From contig CALBQR010000034.1 in NCBI GenBank assembly GCA_937899895.1, positions 1-64,000 on the forward strand: DNA of 64,000 bases. The letters are read 5' to 3'. The translations under genes and the position numbers were made by a program. Below, one piece after another: positions 32,678 through 42,233 of this stretch (position 1 is the first letter of the stretch; the number at the start of each line of letters is the position of its first letter). The notes under the pieces were generated by a model. The model made no database searches and had not been told where the DNA came from. It worked only from the letters and a program-made list of their open reading frames with translations. The DNA is from an uncultured Alistipes sp. GTDB taxonomy: Bacteria > Bacteroidota > Bacteroidia > Bacteroidales > Rikenellaceae.

Positions 32678-34240
32678 ATGGGCACTTCAAATAATACCGG
32701 TCGTATAGCGAAGAATACAATGGCACTCTATTTCAGAATGCTGCTTCAGATGTGTATCTCGCTATATACGGCACGAGTAATACTTGATGCATTGGGTGAT
32801 GTGGATTATGGCTTGTACAGCGTGGTTGGAGGCGTATTAGCCATATTTACATTTATCAATGGTACATTAATCGCTGCTACTCAACGATTTATATCCTACT
32901 CAATTGGCACTAACGACGAAGAGGTATTGCGACAGACCGTAGCGTCATCAAAAGCCCTGCATCTGATATTTGCAGGTTTGACGCTTTTAATTGGTGAGAC
33001 CATAGGACTGTGGGTGCTTAATACCTACATCAATATCCCGGCCGGTAGCGAATTTGCGGCTAATGTGGTTTATCAGCTATCGATCATTTCGGCAATATTT
33101 ACCATTACCCAAGTTCCTTATACGGCAATGATTATTGCTTATGAGCGAATGGAGATATTTGCCTACGCAAGTATAGCCGAAGCTGTAATAAAGTTGGGTA
33201 TTGCGATGTCATTAGGTCTGTTCGCCGCAAATAGATTGGAGATATATTCGTTGTTTATGCTACTGACCGTAGTGGTTATGTGGTTTATATGGCGAGGATT
33301 CAGCCGCCGCAACTTTGCTGTTGGCAAACAACCGATGAAGCTATATAGGGGAACAATCAAAGAGATGACAAGTTTTGCGAGCTGGAATATGTTTGGCACG
33401 TTGGCATCATCGGCGAGTGTTCACGGAATAAATATATTGATCAACATTTTCTTCGGAGCGAGAGTTAATACGGCACGAGCTATTGCATATCAGGTTACAA
33501 ATACGGTAACCCAATTCACGACCAATCTGAATATGGCTGTGAATCCGCAGATAACTCAATCTTATGCTTCGGGAAATCTGTCTTATATGCACTCGCTGAT
33601 CTATTGGGGTTGTAAAATATCTTATTGCTTGTTGATGATAATCTCAATCCCTTTGATTATCGAAATGCCGACCATCTTAACTTGGTGGCTTGGAGATTAT
33701 CCCCCATTTACGGTTATATTATGTCAATTAGCTCTGATTGATGCAATGTTATTTGCAATATCGAGTCCTCTTATCACAAGTTCATTGGCAACGGGGCGTA
33801 TAAAGACATATCAGATTGTTGTTGGTGGTCTGTATCTTTTATTGCTGCCAATCGTATTTATTGTGTTAAAGTTGGGAGGCTCGCCTCAAAGCACATTGGT
33901 AGTGTCGATAATTATCAATTTGATAACATTGTTTGCCAGACTCTATATGCTGCGCTCAATGATCCAGATATCGATACGCTCATATAGCTATAAAGTTTTA
34001 GTGCCATTGTTTTTCACCTCGATAATTGCACCTATTCTTCCCGTAATTATTCACTTAAATATCGGCAATGATATCTTGCGTGTTATTTCGGTAGGAATTA
34101 TTTCGGTTCTATGGTCTGTGGTTGTCGTCTATTATGTCGGACTCAATCGTTCGGAACGAGCGAAGGTAATAGAGGTATTCAGACATTATGTATCCTCGAA
34201 GTTGAATTTGAAACAATCCAACAATGCACAACTTTTTTAA
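32678..34240 (+). CDS. Wzx-type polysaccharide flippase
   Basis: Oligosaccharide flippase of the PST/MATE-like superfamily, 520 residues with 12-14 predicted helices. It starts with an amphipathic segment GRIAKNTMALYFRMLLQM, and has ARVILDALGDVDYGLYSVVGG (blocks ARVILDALG and DVDYGLYSVVGG) typical of Wzx. It moves the lipid-linked repeat unit across the inner membrane. The pyruvyl-transferase gene overlaps its last 17 bases. Spacing of 71 bases from the transferase before it is the widest in this operon. Confidence 0.9.
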   Translation: MGTSNNTGRIAKNTMALYFRMLLQMCISLYTARVILDALGDVDYGLYSVVGGVLAIFTFINGTLIAATQRFISYSIGTNDEEVLRQTVASSKALHLIFAGLTLLIGETIGLWVLNTYINIPAGSEFAANVVYQLSIISAIFTITQVPYTAMIIAYERMEIFAYASIAEAVIKLGIAMSLGLFAANRLEIYSLFMLLTVVVMWFIWRGFSRRNFAVGKQPMKLYRGTIKEMTSFASWNMFGTLASSASVHGINILINIFFGARVNTARAIAYQVTNTVTQFTTNLNMAVNPQITQSYASGNLSYMHSLIYWGCKISYCLLMIISIPLIIEMPTILTWWLGDYPPFTVILCQLALIDAMLFAISSPLITSSLATGRIKTYQIVVGGLYLLLLPIVFIVLKLGGSPQSTLVVSIIINLITLFARLYMLRSMIQISIRSYSYKVLVPLFFTSIIAPILPVIIHLNIGNDILRVISVGIISVLWSVVVVYYVGLNRSERAKVIEVFRHYVSSKLNLKQSNNAQLF

Positions 34241-35123
34241 GCGGGCAAAGGGATATATTGAGCGTCATTTGGTGGCGTTGCTTTTCAATATAAAGAACAT
34301 ATGGTTATGTATGTCTCGCCCTTGTATTATAGTTAATGCTTGGGTTGATGATCATTGGTATAGTGGAGTCAGAACCAGAAATTTTGGAGATGATATAAAT
34401 AAATATTTTATTGAATCACTGACTAATCGAAAGGTAATATTTGACCATACATTCTCTTGGTGGGGGGTGTTGCGTCAGCCAAATTATCTGTGTATAGGCA
34501 GTATCATAGAGTCTCATTGTAACAACCGTAGTATAATTTGGGGCAGTGGAGCTATGTATGGCAATAGAGAATTATCGGCAAAACCGCTTAAAGTGTGTGC
34601 TGTACGAGGACCTCTGACACGTAAATATTTGCTTGAACAAGGTGTTGAGTGCCCCGAAATATATGGAGATCCAGCGTTGTTGCTTCCGCGCGTATATAAT
34701 CCGCACGTGGTTAAAAAATATAGAGTAGGAATCATCCCTCACGTATTAGATGCGGATAATAAGTTTATAATTGATTTTGCACAGCGCGAGGATGTTTGTG
34801 TAATTGACTTGGAAAAGTATAATCATTGGCACGATATCATAGATGCCATTTTGTCTTGCGAGATGATTGTATCAAGCTCTCTTCACGGACTGATTGTGTC
34901 GGATGCGTATGATGTGCCTAATGTGTGGATTGAATTGTCGGATAAGGTACAAGGGAATGGGTTTAAGTTCTATGACTATTATCAGTCAGGTGGTATTTGC
35001 AATAAACAACCGTTGGTTATTGATGAAGCAATCAATATTGATAGTTTGTTGAGCAAATATCAAGAGTGGGAGAAGCCCAATATTGATATAGATAAATTAT
35101 ATCGAAGTTGCCCATTTATATAA
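34224..35123 (+). CDS. polysaccharide pyruvyl transferase-family protein
   Basis: Member of the CsaB/polysaccharide pyruvyl transferase family, 299 residues, cytoplasmic. Features: NFGDDINKYFIESL near residue 55, IWGSGAMYG, CAVRGPLTRKYLLEQG, YGDPALLLP and SSSLHGLIVSDAYDVP, the conserved SSxHG block of the family. It may add a pyruvate ketal to a sugar of the repeat unit or act as a transferase of another type. Low GC. The start overlaps the flippase gene by 17 bases, which supports coupled translation. Confidence 0.87.
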   Translation: MHNFFKRAKGYIERHLVALLFNIKNIWLCMSRPCIIVNAWVDDHWYSGVRTRNFGDDINKYFIESLTNRKVIFDHTFSWWGVLRQPNYLCIGSIIESHCNNRSIIWGSGAMYGNRELSAKPLKVCAVRGPLTRKYLLEQGVECPEIYGDPALLLPRVYNPHVVKKYRVGIIPHVLDADNKFIIDFAQREDVCVIDLEKYNHWHDIIDAILSCEMIVSSSLHGLIVSDAYDVPNVWIELSDKVQGNGFKFYDYYQSGGICNKQPLVIDEAINIDSLLSKYQEWEKPNIDIDKLYRSCPFI

Positions 35124-35136
35124 CTCTCGAATTAGT

Positions 35137-36081
35137 ATGGCGGCAGTAAGTGAAATAGTTCTCGTATATAAGGTAGAGCAGTATATTGAGCGTTGTGTGC
35201 GTTCTTTGATGGAGCAGACGTTCGATGATATTGAGTTTATCTTTGTGAATGATTGTACTCCTGATAAGAGTATGGATATCCTGCGCCGTGTGATCGAGGA
35301 CTACCCTACTCGTATTCCGCAGATCCGAATTATTGAAAATGAGGTAAATCGAGGTGCTGCTGCGTCGCGTAATATAGGATTGGATGCGGCAACAGGTGAT
35401 TATATTATCTTTACTGATAGTGATGATTGGGTCGAGCCGACAATGGTCGCCGATATGTATAATGTGGCAATACGAGATAATTGCGATATAGTATGGTGTC
35501 GAGCAGATAATCAGTATTCGGCAGATTTAGGCCCCAAGGCTGATACGTATGTTCGGGCTTTGCTTAACAGAAGAGTTAATCCTGGTCCAATTAATAAGTT
35601 GGTAAGGTCTGAACTATATAGCAAAGTTCGATATATCGAAAATTGCAATAATGGAGAGGACTTAAACTTAAATATTAAACTGCATACACTCGCTGAAAAA
35701 GTCGGGTTTATAGATGAGGTTTACTATAAAATAAATATTGATAATGAGCAATCCATAACCCGATTGAGAGGTAATCATATTCCCAACGGAGAGTCTTTGG
35801 TAAAGAATGTTGCAGATATTGCCTCGTATTTAGAAAGTTTGGACTTGGATAAAGTATATGAGCGCGAGTTGGATTTCTGTAAGGTAAATGCGAAGGAGTA
35901 TTTGCTTATAATGGGAGATAAAGACTCTTTGGTAAAGTGGACAACAATATTTCCGGAAACCAATAAGCGGATTATGAAATTGCCCAATTATCCCTTATAT
36001 ACTCGTATGATTATGTGGCTGCTTGCCAAGGGGATTATATGGCCGTTTGTGTTAAAAGAGAAAATTAAGAATATTATATAA
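35137..36081 (+). CDS. GT2-family glycosyltransferase with altered first strand motif
   Basis: GT-A fold glycosyltransferase of family 2, 314 residues. The nucleotide-binding regions (VNDCTPDKSMDIL, NRGAAASRNIGLDAATGDYI) and the DxD-like TDSDDWVEP are intact, and the C-terminal region has a NGEDLNLNIKL acceptor-side motif. The N-terminus reads VSEIVLVYKVEQYI where relatives have VSVIVPVYKVE, so two residues differ at the normally invariant first strand (Val to Glu and Pro to Leu). No frameshift is needed. It may be a slightly damaged gene or have adapted. Lies 14 bases after the pyruvyl transferase gene, tandem with the next GT2. Confidence 0.87.
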   Translation: MAAVSEIVLVYKVEQYIERCVRSLMEQTFDDIEFIFVNDCTPDKSMDILRRVIEDYPTRIPQIRIIENEVNRGAAASRNIGLDAATGDYIIFTDSDDWVEPTMVADMYNVAIRDNCDIVWCRADNQYSADLGPKADTYVRALLNRRVNPGPINKLVRSELYSKVRYIENCNNGEDLNLNIKLHTLAEKVGFIDEVYYKINIDNEQSITRLRGNHIPNGESLVKNVADIASYLESLDLDKVYERELDFCKVNAKEYLLIMGDKDSLVKWTTIFPETNKRIMKLPNYPLYTRMIMWLLAKGIIWPFVLKEKIKNII

Positions 36082-36083
36082 CT

Positions 36084-37067
36084 ATGAATCAGCCGTCTAT
36101 ATCGGTAATTGTGCCAATTTATGGCGTAGAGAAATATATCGAACGATGTGCCCGATCGTTATTTAAGCAAACGATTAGTGATCGTTGTGAATATATCTTC
36201 GTTAATGATTGCACGAAGGACCGTAGCATTGATGTTCTGCAAAGAGTAATTGATGAGTACCCTACTCTCCAAATTAATATTTTGCAGCACTCGCAAAATA
36301 AGGGTTTAGCGGGAGCTCGCAATACAGGTCTTGATTATGCCAGCGGTAAATATATTGCTCATGTCGATAGTGATGACTATGTGGATGAGGATATGTTGGA
36401 GGCTCTGTATAATCGCGCCGAATCGGAGGGTTGCGATATCGTTTGGTGCGATTATTATATGACCTGCCCCGATAAGGAGATTCGATTGGCGCAGGAGTGT
36501 AAGTCCGACAATATTGAGTGCATACGAGCCATTATGACCGGCAATCTGCACGGCTCGGTGTGTAATAAGTTTGCTCTACGATCTTTATACGTAGATAATA
36601 ATATTCGCTTCCCGGAAGGAAAAGATGTTTGGGAGGATGTGGCTACCTCTACCCGATTGTTTGCGTGTGCACAAAAAATATCATATATACCGCGAGCTTT
36701 TTATCACTATGTGCAGTATAATGCCGGAGCATATACGAAAGAGGTTTCGGTTAGACGCTGCCAGCAACAGATTGATAATGTGAAGGGCATCGTTGAATTT
36801 ATGAGTAAGAGAGGTCTAATGCATCATTTTGAGGATGTGGTTGGTCAGTTGAAATTGCGATCCAAACTGCTATTGCTGTATAGTTATAAAAAGGATAACT
36901 ATAATTTGTGGCGAGCAACTTTCCCCGAAGCGAACGCAGATATAGATTCAGTGCAGCTTGGCTTGCGCCTACGCCTTTTGCAGAAGGCCGCAAAGAATAA
37001 TATTGATTGTTTTCTGCGCATAAACGAGTTCGTACGTCGTTGTAAAAGATTGGTAATGTTAAGGTAG
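36084..37067 (+). CDS. GT2-family glycosyltransferase
   Basis: 327-residue family-2 glycosyltransferase, starting with the normal ISVIVPIYGVEKYIERC. It has VNDCTKDRSIDVL, NKGLAGARNTGLDYASGKYI, the DxD motif in HVDSDDYVDEDML and EDVATSTRLF further on. It is clearly related to the preceding gene (same length class, alignable throughout), so the two may come from a duplication or a common donor. Follows it by two bases. Donor and acceptor sugars cannot be predicted. Confidence 0.92.
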   Translation: MNQPSISVIVPIYGVEKYIERCARSLFKQTISDRCEYIFVNDCTKDRSIDVLQRVIDEYPTLQINILQHSQNKGLAGARNTGLDYASGKYIAHVDSDDYVDEDMLEALYNRAESEGCDIVWCDYYMTCPDKEIRLAQECKSDNIECIRAIMTGNLHGSVCNKFALRSLYVDNNIRFPEGKDVWEDVATSTRLFACAQKISYIPRAFYHYVQYNAGAYTKEVSVRRCQQQIDNVKGIVEFMSKRGLMHHFEDVVGQLKLRSKLLLLYSYKKDNYNLWRATFPEANADIDSVQLGLRLRLLQKAAKNNIDCFLRINEFVRRCKRLVMLR

Positions 37068-37074
37068 AATAATT

Positions 37075-37803
37075 ATGATTCCCAAAGTAATACATTATAT
37101 ATGGTTCGGCGGAAAGCCCCTGCCCGAATTGGCGCAGAAATGTATCGCTAGTTGGCGAAAATATCTGCCCGATTATGAGATTAAGAGATGGGATGAAACC
37201 AATTTCGATATTAATATCATCCCATATACACAAGAAGCGGCGCAGGCAAAAAAGTGGGCTTTTGTTAGTGATTATGCCCGTTTCTGGATATTGTATCATT
37301 ATGGAGGAGTCTATTTTGATACAGATGTAGAGGTAATCCGCCCAATGGATGATATATTGGAGACGGGGCCATATATGGGCTGTGAAAGCGGAGATATAGA
37401 ATCTGGAATTACTATTAATCCAGGAGTAGGCTTTGCTAGCGAAGCTAAATCCGCCGTGTTGAAAGCTCTCTTGGATGAATATAATAACCGCCATTTCGAT
37501 CCAGATAATATTGATATCACCATTGTTGGATATACGACCGAATATTTCAAACAACGAGGCTTTAAGAATGAGGTGTCAATACAGCAAGTGGCCGAATTTA
37601 CCATATACCCCAAAGAGTATTTCTGCCCGGCGTTGCTTAACTTGTCTAATAACATAACTAAAAATACGCGTACTATTCACCATTATGCAGGTACGTGGTT
37701 GCCTTTTCATAAGCGTATTATCAGTAATATATATACTCGATATATTATTAAGAATAAAATGCTAGTATCGATGTGTATGAAAATTAAACAGTTAATCAGA
37801 TAG
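37075..37803 (+). CDS. GT32-like glycosyltransferase (DXD sugar-binding family)
   Basis: Capsule glycosyltransferase of the GT32/Gly_transf_sug type, 242 residues. It starts MIPKVIHYIWFGGKPLP, then has the WDETNFD region and the DxD block SDYARFWILYHYGGVYFDTD in which FDTDVEV is the metal/nucleotide-sugar site. Near the C-terminus HHYAGTW is typical. These enzymes act on the lipid-linked repeat unit at the cytoplasmic side. The gene begins seven bases after the second GT2. Confidence 0.92.
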   Translation: MIPKVIHYIWFGGKPLPELAQKCIASWRKYLPDYEIKRWDETNFDINIIPYTQEAAQAKKWAFVSDYARFWILYHYGGVYFDTDVEVIRPMDDILETGPYMGCESGDIESGITINPGVGFASEAKSAVLKALLDEYNNRHFDPDNIDITIVGYTTEYFKQRGFKNEVSIQQVAEFTIYPKEYFCPALLNLSNNITKNTRTIHHYAGTWLPFHKRIISNIYTRYIIKNKMLVSMCMKIKQLIR

Positions 37804-37808
37804 TAATT

Positions 37809-38864
37809 ATGTTTTCTAATATTGGAGATATTTCTATTGTTTATTGGATATTGTTCGTTATAATGGCTATTGGAGCGTATAGCGAAGAGATGCTGCCATA
37901 TAAGCCAAGACGAGATTTCCAATTTATCGGAATATGGGCATTAATACTTATCTCGGGTTTGCGATATGGAATGTCTGACTATAATCAGTATAAGGGAGTT
38001 TATTATCTGGATTATTTTCAGTTTGAGCCAGGATATGAATTCCTTCAAAATATATTTTCAGGATTGGGTGTGCCTTTTGAGATATTTGTATTTATATTCG
38101 CAGTAATATCGTGTGTGTTCCTTAAAAAGGCATTCTCTAAATATTGGTTTTTTTGGGGAATGTTATTGGTATTGGCTAAACTTGCGACATTCTATGCGAT
38201 GAGTGGTATGAGGCAATGGATGGCACTATGTATCTGCTTTTATGCTATTAGTCTTTTATTAAATGGCGAAAAGCGCAAGTTTGTATTTTGGGTTATAATA
38301 GCATTTACATTTCATAGATCTGCCTTCATAGTGTTGCCTCTAATTTTCTTGTATAAAAGAGACTTTTCATATACGTTAGCTTTAATAATAACTGTATTAG
38401 CGGTTATTATCGGATATTCGGCAAAGGAGTTTCTGTTTGCTGCGGCAGAAGCAAGTGAGTTATTTGATGTTACAGGCTATCTGATAGACAATGAGACGGG
38501 AATTAATACTTTGAATTGGATTGAGAACTTCGCATTTTTAGCTATGGGACTAACTATTCGAAAGAGAGTTAAGGACAAGGTGCCGCATTATGATTTCTTT
38601 TTGTATATGATGTTGATATATTGCGCATTTTTGATAGCTGGTAGCGATTTTGGTATTATTAAACGTCTGCGAGATTATTATGTATTATCATACTATATTA
38701 TCCTTCCCTCTATCAGCGTGGCATTTAGAAAACAGGAGCGTAACCTAATAAATACTATAATTATCTTATATTTTGGATTGTTATTTATACGTTCGTTGGA
38801 TTATTTTGATGTGATTGCCAGATATAAGTGTGTGTTATTTGCAGATATGTACAATATGTTGTAA
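37809..38864 (+). CDS. EpsG/Wzy-type polysaccharide polymerase
   Basis: Integral-membrane protein of 351 residues with about ten helices, resembling EpsG and other O-antigen/capsule polymerases. Landmarks: SGLRYGMSDYNQYKGVYY followed by EPGYEFL, MRQWMALCICFYAI and FHRSAFIVLP, the arginine- and histidine-bearing loops of EpsG proteins. It is the only polymerase candidate in the locus, so by elimination it joins the repeat units on the periplasmic side. Very AT-rich, in line with foreign origin. The following GT4 gene starts 10 bases after its stop. Confidence 0.85.
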   Translation: MFSNIGDISIVYWILFVIMAIGAYSEEMLPYKPRRDFQFIGIWALILISGLRYGMSDYNQYKGVYYLDYFQFEPGYEFLQNIFSGLGVPFEIFVFIFAVISCVFLKKAFSKYWFFWGMLLVLAKLATFYAMSGMRQWMALCICFYAISLLLNGEKRKFVFWVIIAFTFHRSAFIVLPLIFLYKRDFSYTLALIITVLAVIIGYSAKEFLFAAAEASELFDVTGYLIDNETGINTLNWIENFAFLAMGLTIRKRVKDKVPHYDFFLYMMLIYCAFLIAGSDFGIIKRLRDYYVLSYYIILPSISVAFRKQERNLINTIIILYFGLLFIRSLDYFDVIARYKCVLFADMYNML

Positions 38865-38874
38865 TATAATTGCT

Positions 38875-39966
38875 ATGAATATTTTATTGGTTGTATCTCA
38901 TTTGCGTCGTGGAGGCCCGGTAGATGTCGTATATAATATTTGTAGAAATCTAATAAAAACTACAAATGTCAGTATCTTAACATTGCGCAAAGAGGGCAAT
39001 AATAGTAAGATCGCAGATTTTAGGGATCTAGGCATAAGTGTAACCCAGTTAAATCTATCGTATCTTACATGTGAAATATTTAAGTCTATTGTTACTCGTA
39101 AGATATCTCGACTCATAACAGATAAAAAAATTGATATTGTACATTGTCATGGCTATCATCCTGTTATCGCTTGTGCAAGATTGCAGAATGTTAAAAAGAT
39201 TACTACATTACATAATCGGGCCAATGAAGATTATATAAATTCATTTGGCCCGATTATCGGTCGATATATGCTATGGCGGTATTTGGGCGCATTAAAGTCA
39301 TTTGATGCGAATGTCGCTGTATCATCAAGTGCGATTACATTATATCAAACACAAGGTGTGCCAAATGTTATAAACGTTAATAATGGCATAAATACTTCCA
39401 TATATTCAATTGCCGATAGTAACAAGCGTAATGAGATTCGTAATCGATTGGGATTACCCTTATCGGGGCAGATCATTATATCAAGCGGTAGAATTGAGCC
39501 GGAAAAGAGATGTGAGGCTTTGGTTTCGTGGTTTACCTCATATGTCTCGGATCTGAATATCTATCTTGTTGTATTAGGAGATGGCTCTCGCCTTGAATCT
39601 TGTAAAAAGATAACAAGTCAAGATACTAGAGTATTATATACCGGCCGCGTCTCTAATGTGTATGAATATCTGCAATGTGCAGATTATTATATAAGTAACT
39701 CCAAGAGCGAGGGTATGAGTATGGCTGTATGTGAAGGTATTGGATGCGGTCTTACTCCGATATTGTCGAATATCCCATCTCACAGAGATGTCGCTGAATA
39801 TATTGGAGGATATCTCTTTGATAACGTTGATAAGATAAATATTAAAGAGGCAATGGCCCATAAGCATACGCCACAAGAACTGCATAATTACATTCGAGAT
39901 AATTTCTCAATAGATACAATGAGTGAGGGATATTATAATATATATAAGTGTTTGATTAATGAATAA
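38875..39966 (+). CDS. GT4-family glycosyltransferase
   Basis: GT-B fold glycosyltransferase, 363 residues. It begins MNILLVVSHLRRGGPVDVVYN, has HCHGYHPVIACAR in the acceptor domain, and a GT4 donor-binding domain with SSGRIEPEKR and the E-x7-E region NSKSEGMSMAVCEGIGCG. A longer frame starts inside the polymerase gene, but the ATG at 38875 fits the family start and avoids the overlap. Strongly AT-rich. The next gene overlaps its last eight bases. Confidence 0.9.
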   Translation: MNILLVVSHLRRGGPVDVVYNICRNLIKTTNVSILTLRKEGNNSKIADFRDLGISVTQLNLSYLTCEIFKSIVTRKISRLITDKKIDIVHCHGYHPVIACARLQNVKKITTLHNRANEDYINSFGPIIGRYMLWRYLGALKSFDANVAVSSSAITLYQTQGVPNVINVNNGINTSIYSIADSNKRNEIRNRLGLPLSGQIIISSGRIEPEKRCEALVSWFTSYVSDLNIYLVVLGDGSRLESCKKITSQDTRVLYTGRVSNVYEYLQCADYYISNSKSEGMSMAVCEGIGCGLTPILSNIPSHRDVAEYIGGYLFDNVDKINIKEAMAHKHTPQELHNYIRDNFSIDTMSEGYYNIYKCLINE

Positions 39967-40765
39967 ATTTTCTGTTTTAATATCCGTCTATTATAAAGAG
40001 CGAGCAGAATATCTTCAAGCTGCGCTTAACAGCGTGTTTGCTCAGACACTATCTCCTAGTGAGGTTGTATTAGTTAAGGATGGTCCTCTTGGCTCAGAAT
40101 TAGAGGATGTTATTGCGGGATTCTCAAGTCGCTATCCCAGTCAAATGAAGGTTGTGGAGGTTGCTCAAAATGTAGGGTTGGGACAAGCTTTGAATATAGG
40201 TTTGAGTCATTGTACATATGATCTTATCGCACGAATGGATAGTGATGACCTATGTGTGCCAAATCGTTTTGAAAAACAGGTTGAGATATTTGCAACTAAA
40301 ACAGTTGATGTCGTTAGTGCTTGGATTGAAGAGTTTGATGAGCTGAATAACTCTCGCATCAAGAAACTACCTGAATATGATGAAGATATTAAACGATATG
40401 CTATACATCGTTGCCCTATTCATCATCCTTGCGTAATGTTTCGTAAAGAGAAAGTTATGGAGGCCGGATCATATCAACACTTTTATTTGTTAGAGGACTA
40501 TTATTTGTGGTTAAGAATGATAAAGAGCGGTGCCATATTCTATAATATACAAGAACCAATATTGAGATTTAGAAGTACTTCTGATATGTTCCGCCGTCGT
40601 GGTGGGTTGAAGTATGCCAAGTCGGAGTATCGTTTGTTCAAGTATATGTATAAGAGCGGTATGATTGGATTGGACCGTTTTCTATTCAATGCGTCGGCTC
40701 GTTTCATCGTACGTGTATCTCCTACTTGGTTGCGTCAGTGGGTGTATCTTAAATTATTAAGGTAA
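39959..40765 (+). CDS. GT2-family glycosyltransferase (AmsE/WaaE-like)
   Basis: 268-residue GT2 enzyme starting FSVLISVYYKERAEYL, with LVKDGPLGSELEDVI, NVGLGQALNIGLSHC, the DxD motif in ARMDSDDLCVP and HPCVMFRKEKVM plus LEDYYLWLRM as the acceptor-side region. This form resembles galactosyltransferases of the amylovoran (AmsE) type. It shares eight bases with the GT4 gene before it, so is translated in step with it. Confidence 0.92.
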   Translation: MNKFSVLISVYYKERAEYLQAALNSVFAQTLSPSEVVLVKDGPLGSELEDVIAGFSSRYPSQMKVVEVAQNVGLGQALNIGLSHCTYDLIARMDSDDLCVPNRFEKQVEIFATKTVDVVSAWIEEFDELNNSRIKKLPEYDEDIKRYAIHRCPIHHPCVMFRKEKVMEAGSYQHFYLLEDYYLWLRMIKSGAIFYNIQEPILRFRSTSDMFRRRGGLKYAKSEYRLFKYMYKSGMIGLDRFLFNASARFIVRVSPTWLRQWVYLKLLR

Positions 40766-40770
40766 AAAGA

Positions 40771-41814
40771 ATGTATTCCGATATTCAGGAAATATTTTTG
40801 GCGATATTACGCTCTACGTTTAATTCGGATGAATGCAAGCCGAGACTATCGGATTTGTCATCTGACCAATGGCATTGGCTATATCAATTATCTGCCGAGC
40901 ACGGTTTGACAGGTGTGGTGTATGCGAGTGTTAATGACCAATTTGCAAATTCGCAAATATCGAAAACAGACCTATTCAGTTGGACATTGAGTGCAGAAAA
41001 AATCGCTAATAGATACCAGCAGCTTGTAGGCAGTATTCGTAAATTATCTGCGATATATGCAGAGAATAATATTCGTATGATATTGCTCAAAGGTGTTTCA
41101 TTGAGTCGATACTACCCTATTCCTCAATATCGAGAGTTTGGAGATGCTGATATATTTCTTGGCGATGATTTTCAGCAGGGAAATAAAATCGCTTGTGATA
41201 ATGGGGCGCAAATGGATGATAGCCATTTGACAGATAAGCATTGCGCTTTTGTATTTGATGGAACTATGTTTGAGAATCATAAGACGTTGCTTGATCTTGA
41301 ATGTAGAGCCGAAGAGATACTTGAAGAGTATTTACAGGGATTATTAGCCTGCGCAGACTCGGAAAAGGTAGGCTACGGAGCTAAACTCGCGCCGCCAATG
41401 TTTAATCTTCTGTTTGTGCTGCGCCATACGGCTGTTCATTTTGCTTGGAGCGTTCCATTTCGTAGTTTATGCGATTGGGCTACCCTACTATATAATGAAC
41501 GGTCGAAAATCGACTTTAAGGAGTTGGAGAGCGTTCTTAATAGAAGTGATATGCTCTGCTTCTATAATGCGCTTACTTGTGCTGCTGAAAAGATTTCAGG
41601 ATTGCCGTTGAGTAAGATGTTGATTGGAGAGGTGGGATTGGAATATGCTGACCGCATTATCGAAGATTGTTTTTATACCAATTCGCGAGCATTGAAACCG
41701 CAAACAAATATCCAAAAGGTTCGCCGTCTGCTCTATAATCGCTGGAAATACTCCCGACTACTACCCGACAGCTATATCAAGGCTTGGATAAAAGTAATAA
41801 AAAGACATATATAA
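40771..41814 (+). CDS. nucleotidyltransferase-fold protein (NTP_transf_5-like)
   Basis: 347-residue cytoplasmic protein resembling the uncharacterised nucleotidyltransferase family (PF14907-like). It has helical ends and a central IRMILLKGVSLSRYYP followed by REFGDADIFLG, where GDADI supplies the two metal-binding acids of the fold; a third acid may be in LLDLECRAEE. Homologues occur in polysaccharide and peptide-modification clusters, with no established substrate. It lies six bases after the GT2 gene and just before gtrA, so it belongs to the operon. Whether it modifies the glycan is unknown. Confidence 0.72.
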   Translation: MYSDIQEIFLAILRSTFNSDECKPRLSDLSSDQWHWLYQLSAEHGLTGVVYASVNDQFANSQISKTDLFSWTLSAEKIANRYQQLVGSIRKLSAIYAENNIRMILLKGVSLSRYYPIPQYREFGDADIFLGDDFQQGNKIACDNGAQMDDSHLTDKHCAFVFDGTMFENHKTLLDLECRAEEILEEYLQGLLACADSEKVGYGAKLAPPMFNLLFVLRHTAVHFAWSVPFRSLCDWATLLYNERSKIDFKELESVLNRSDMLCFYNALTCAAEKISGLPLSKMLIGEVGLEYADRIIEDCFYTNSRALKPQTNIQKVRRLLYNRWKYSRLLPDSYIKAWIKVIKRHI

Positions 41815-41841
41815 ATCACCACTTTATATTTAGATAAACAA

Positions 41842-42228
41842 ATGGAAATCAAGATTCTGAAATATCGCTTCGATCTGGGCGAGATTGTGCGATTTGGAGT
41901 TGTCGGAGTAATAGCTACGGCCATTCATTATGGCGTGTATCTATTGTTGAATATTTATATAAACGCCAATATAGCTTATACGTTAGGCTATATTGTGAGT
42001 TTCTTGGTGAATTTTGTGCTGTCGAATTATTTTACATTCCACACAAAACCTTCGGTCAAGAAGGGCTTTGGCTTTGCTTTCAGCCATTTGGTAAATTATG
42101 GATTGCATATCGTCTTCTTAAACATATTCCTATATCTCGGTATGTCAGAAACGTGGGCACCTATTCCTGTGTATATGTTAGTTATTCCAATAAATTTTAT
42201 CCTTGTTAGATTCTTTCTTAAAAAATAG
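41842..42228 (+). CDS. GtrA-family membrane protein
   Basis: 128-residue protein with four membrane helices, starting near VRFGVVGVIATAIHYGVYLLLN (blocks VRFGVVGVIATAIHYG and VYLLLN) and SFLVNFVLSNYFTFH, both hallmarks of GtrA. GtrA-type proteins are thought to move polyprenyl-phosphate-linked sugars across the membrane. The next gene, a GtrB-like transferase, follows by five bases, the usual pairing. Confidence 0.88.
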   Translation: MEIKILKYRFDLGEIVRFGVVGVIATAIHYGVYLLLNIYINANIAYTLGYIVSFLVNFVLSNYFTFHTKPSVKKGFGFAFSHLVNYGLHIVFLNIFLYLGMSETWAPIPVYMLVIPINFILVRFFLKK

Positions 42229-42233
42229 ATATT

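Noticed and set aside
35137..35180. Frameshift at the start of the first GT2 gene
   Set aside because: Two substitutions explain the odd motif; neither other frame restores the usual sequence.
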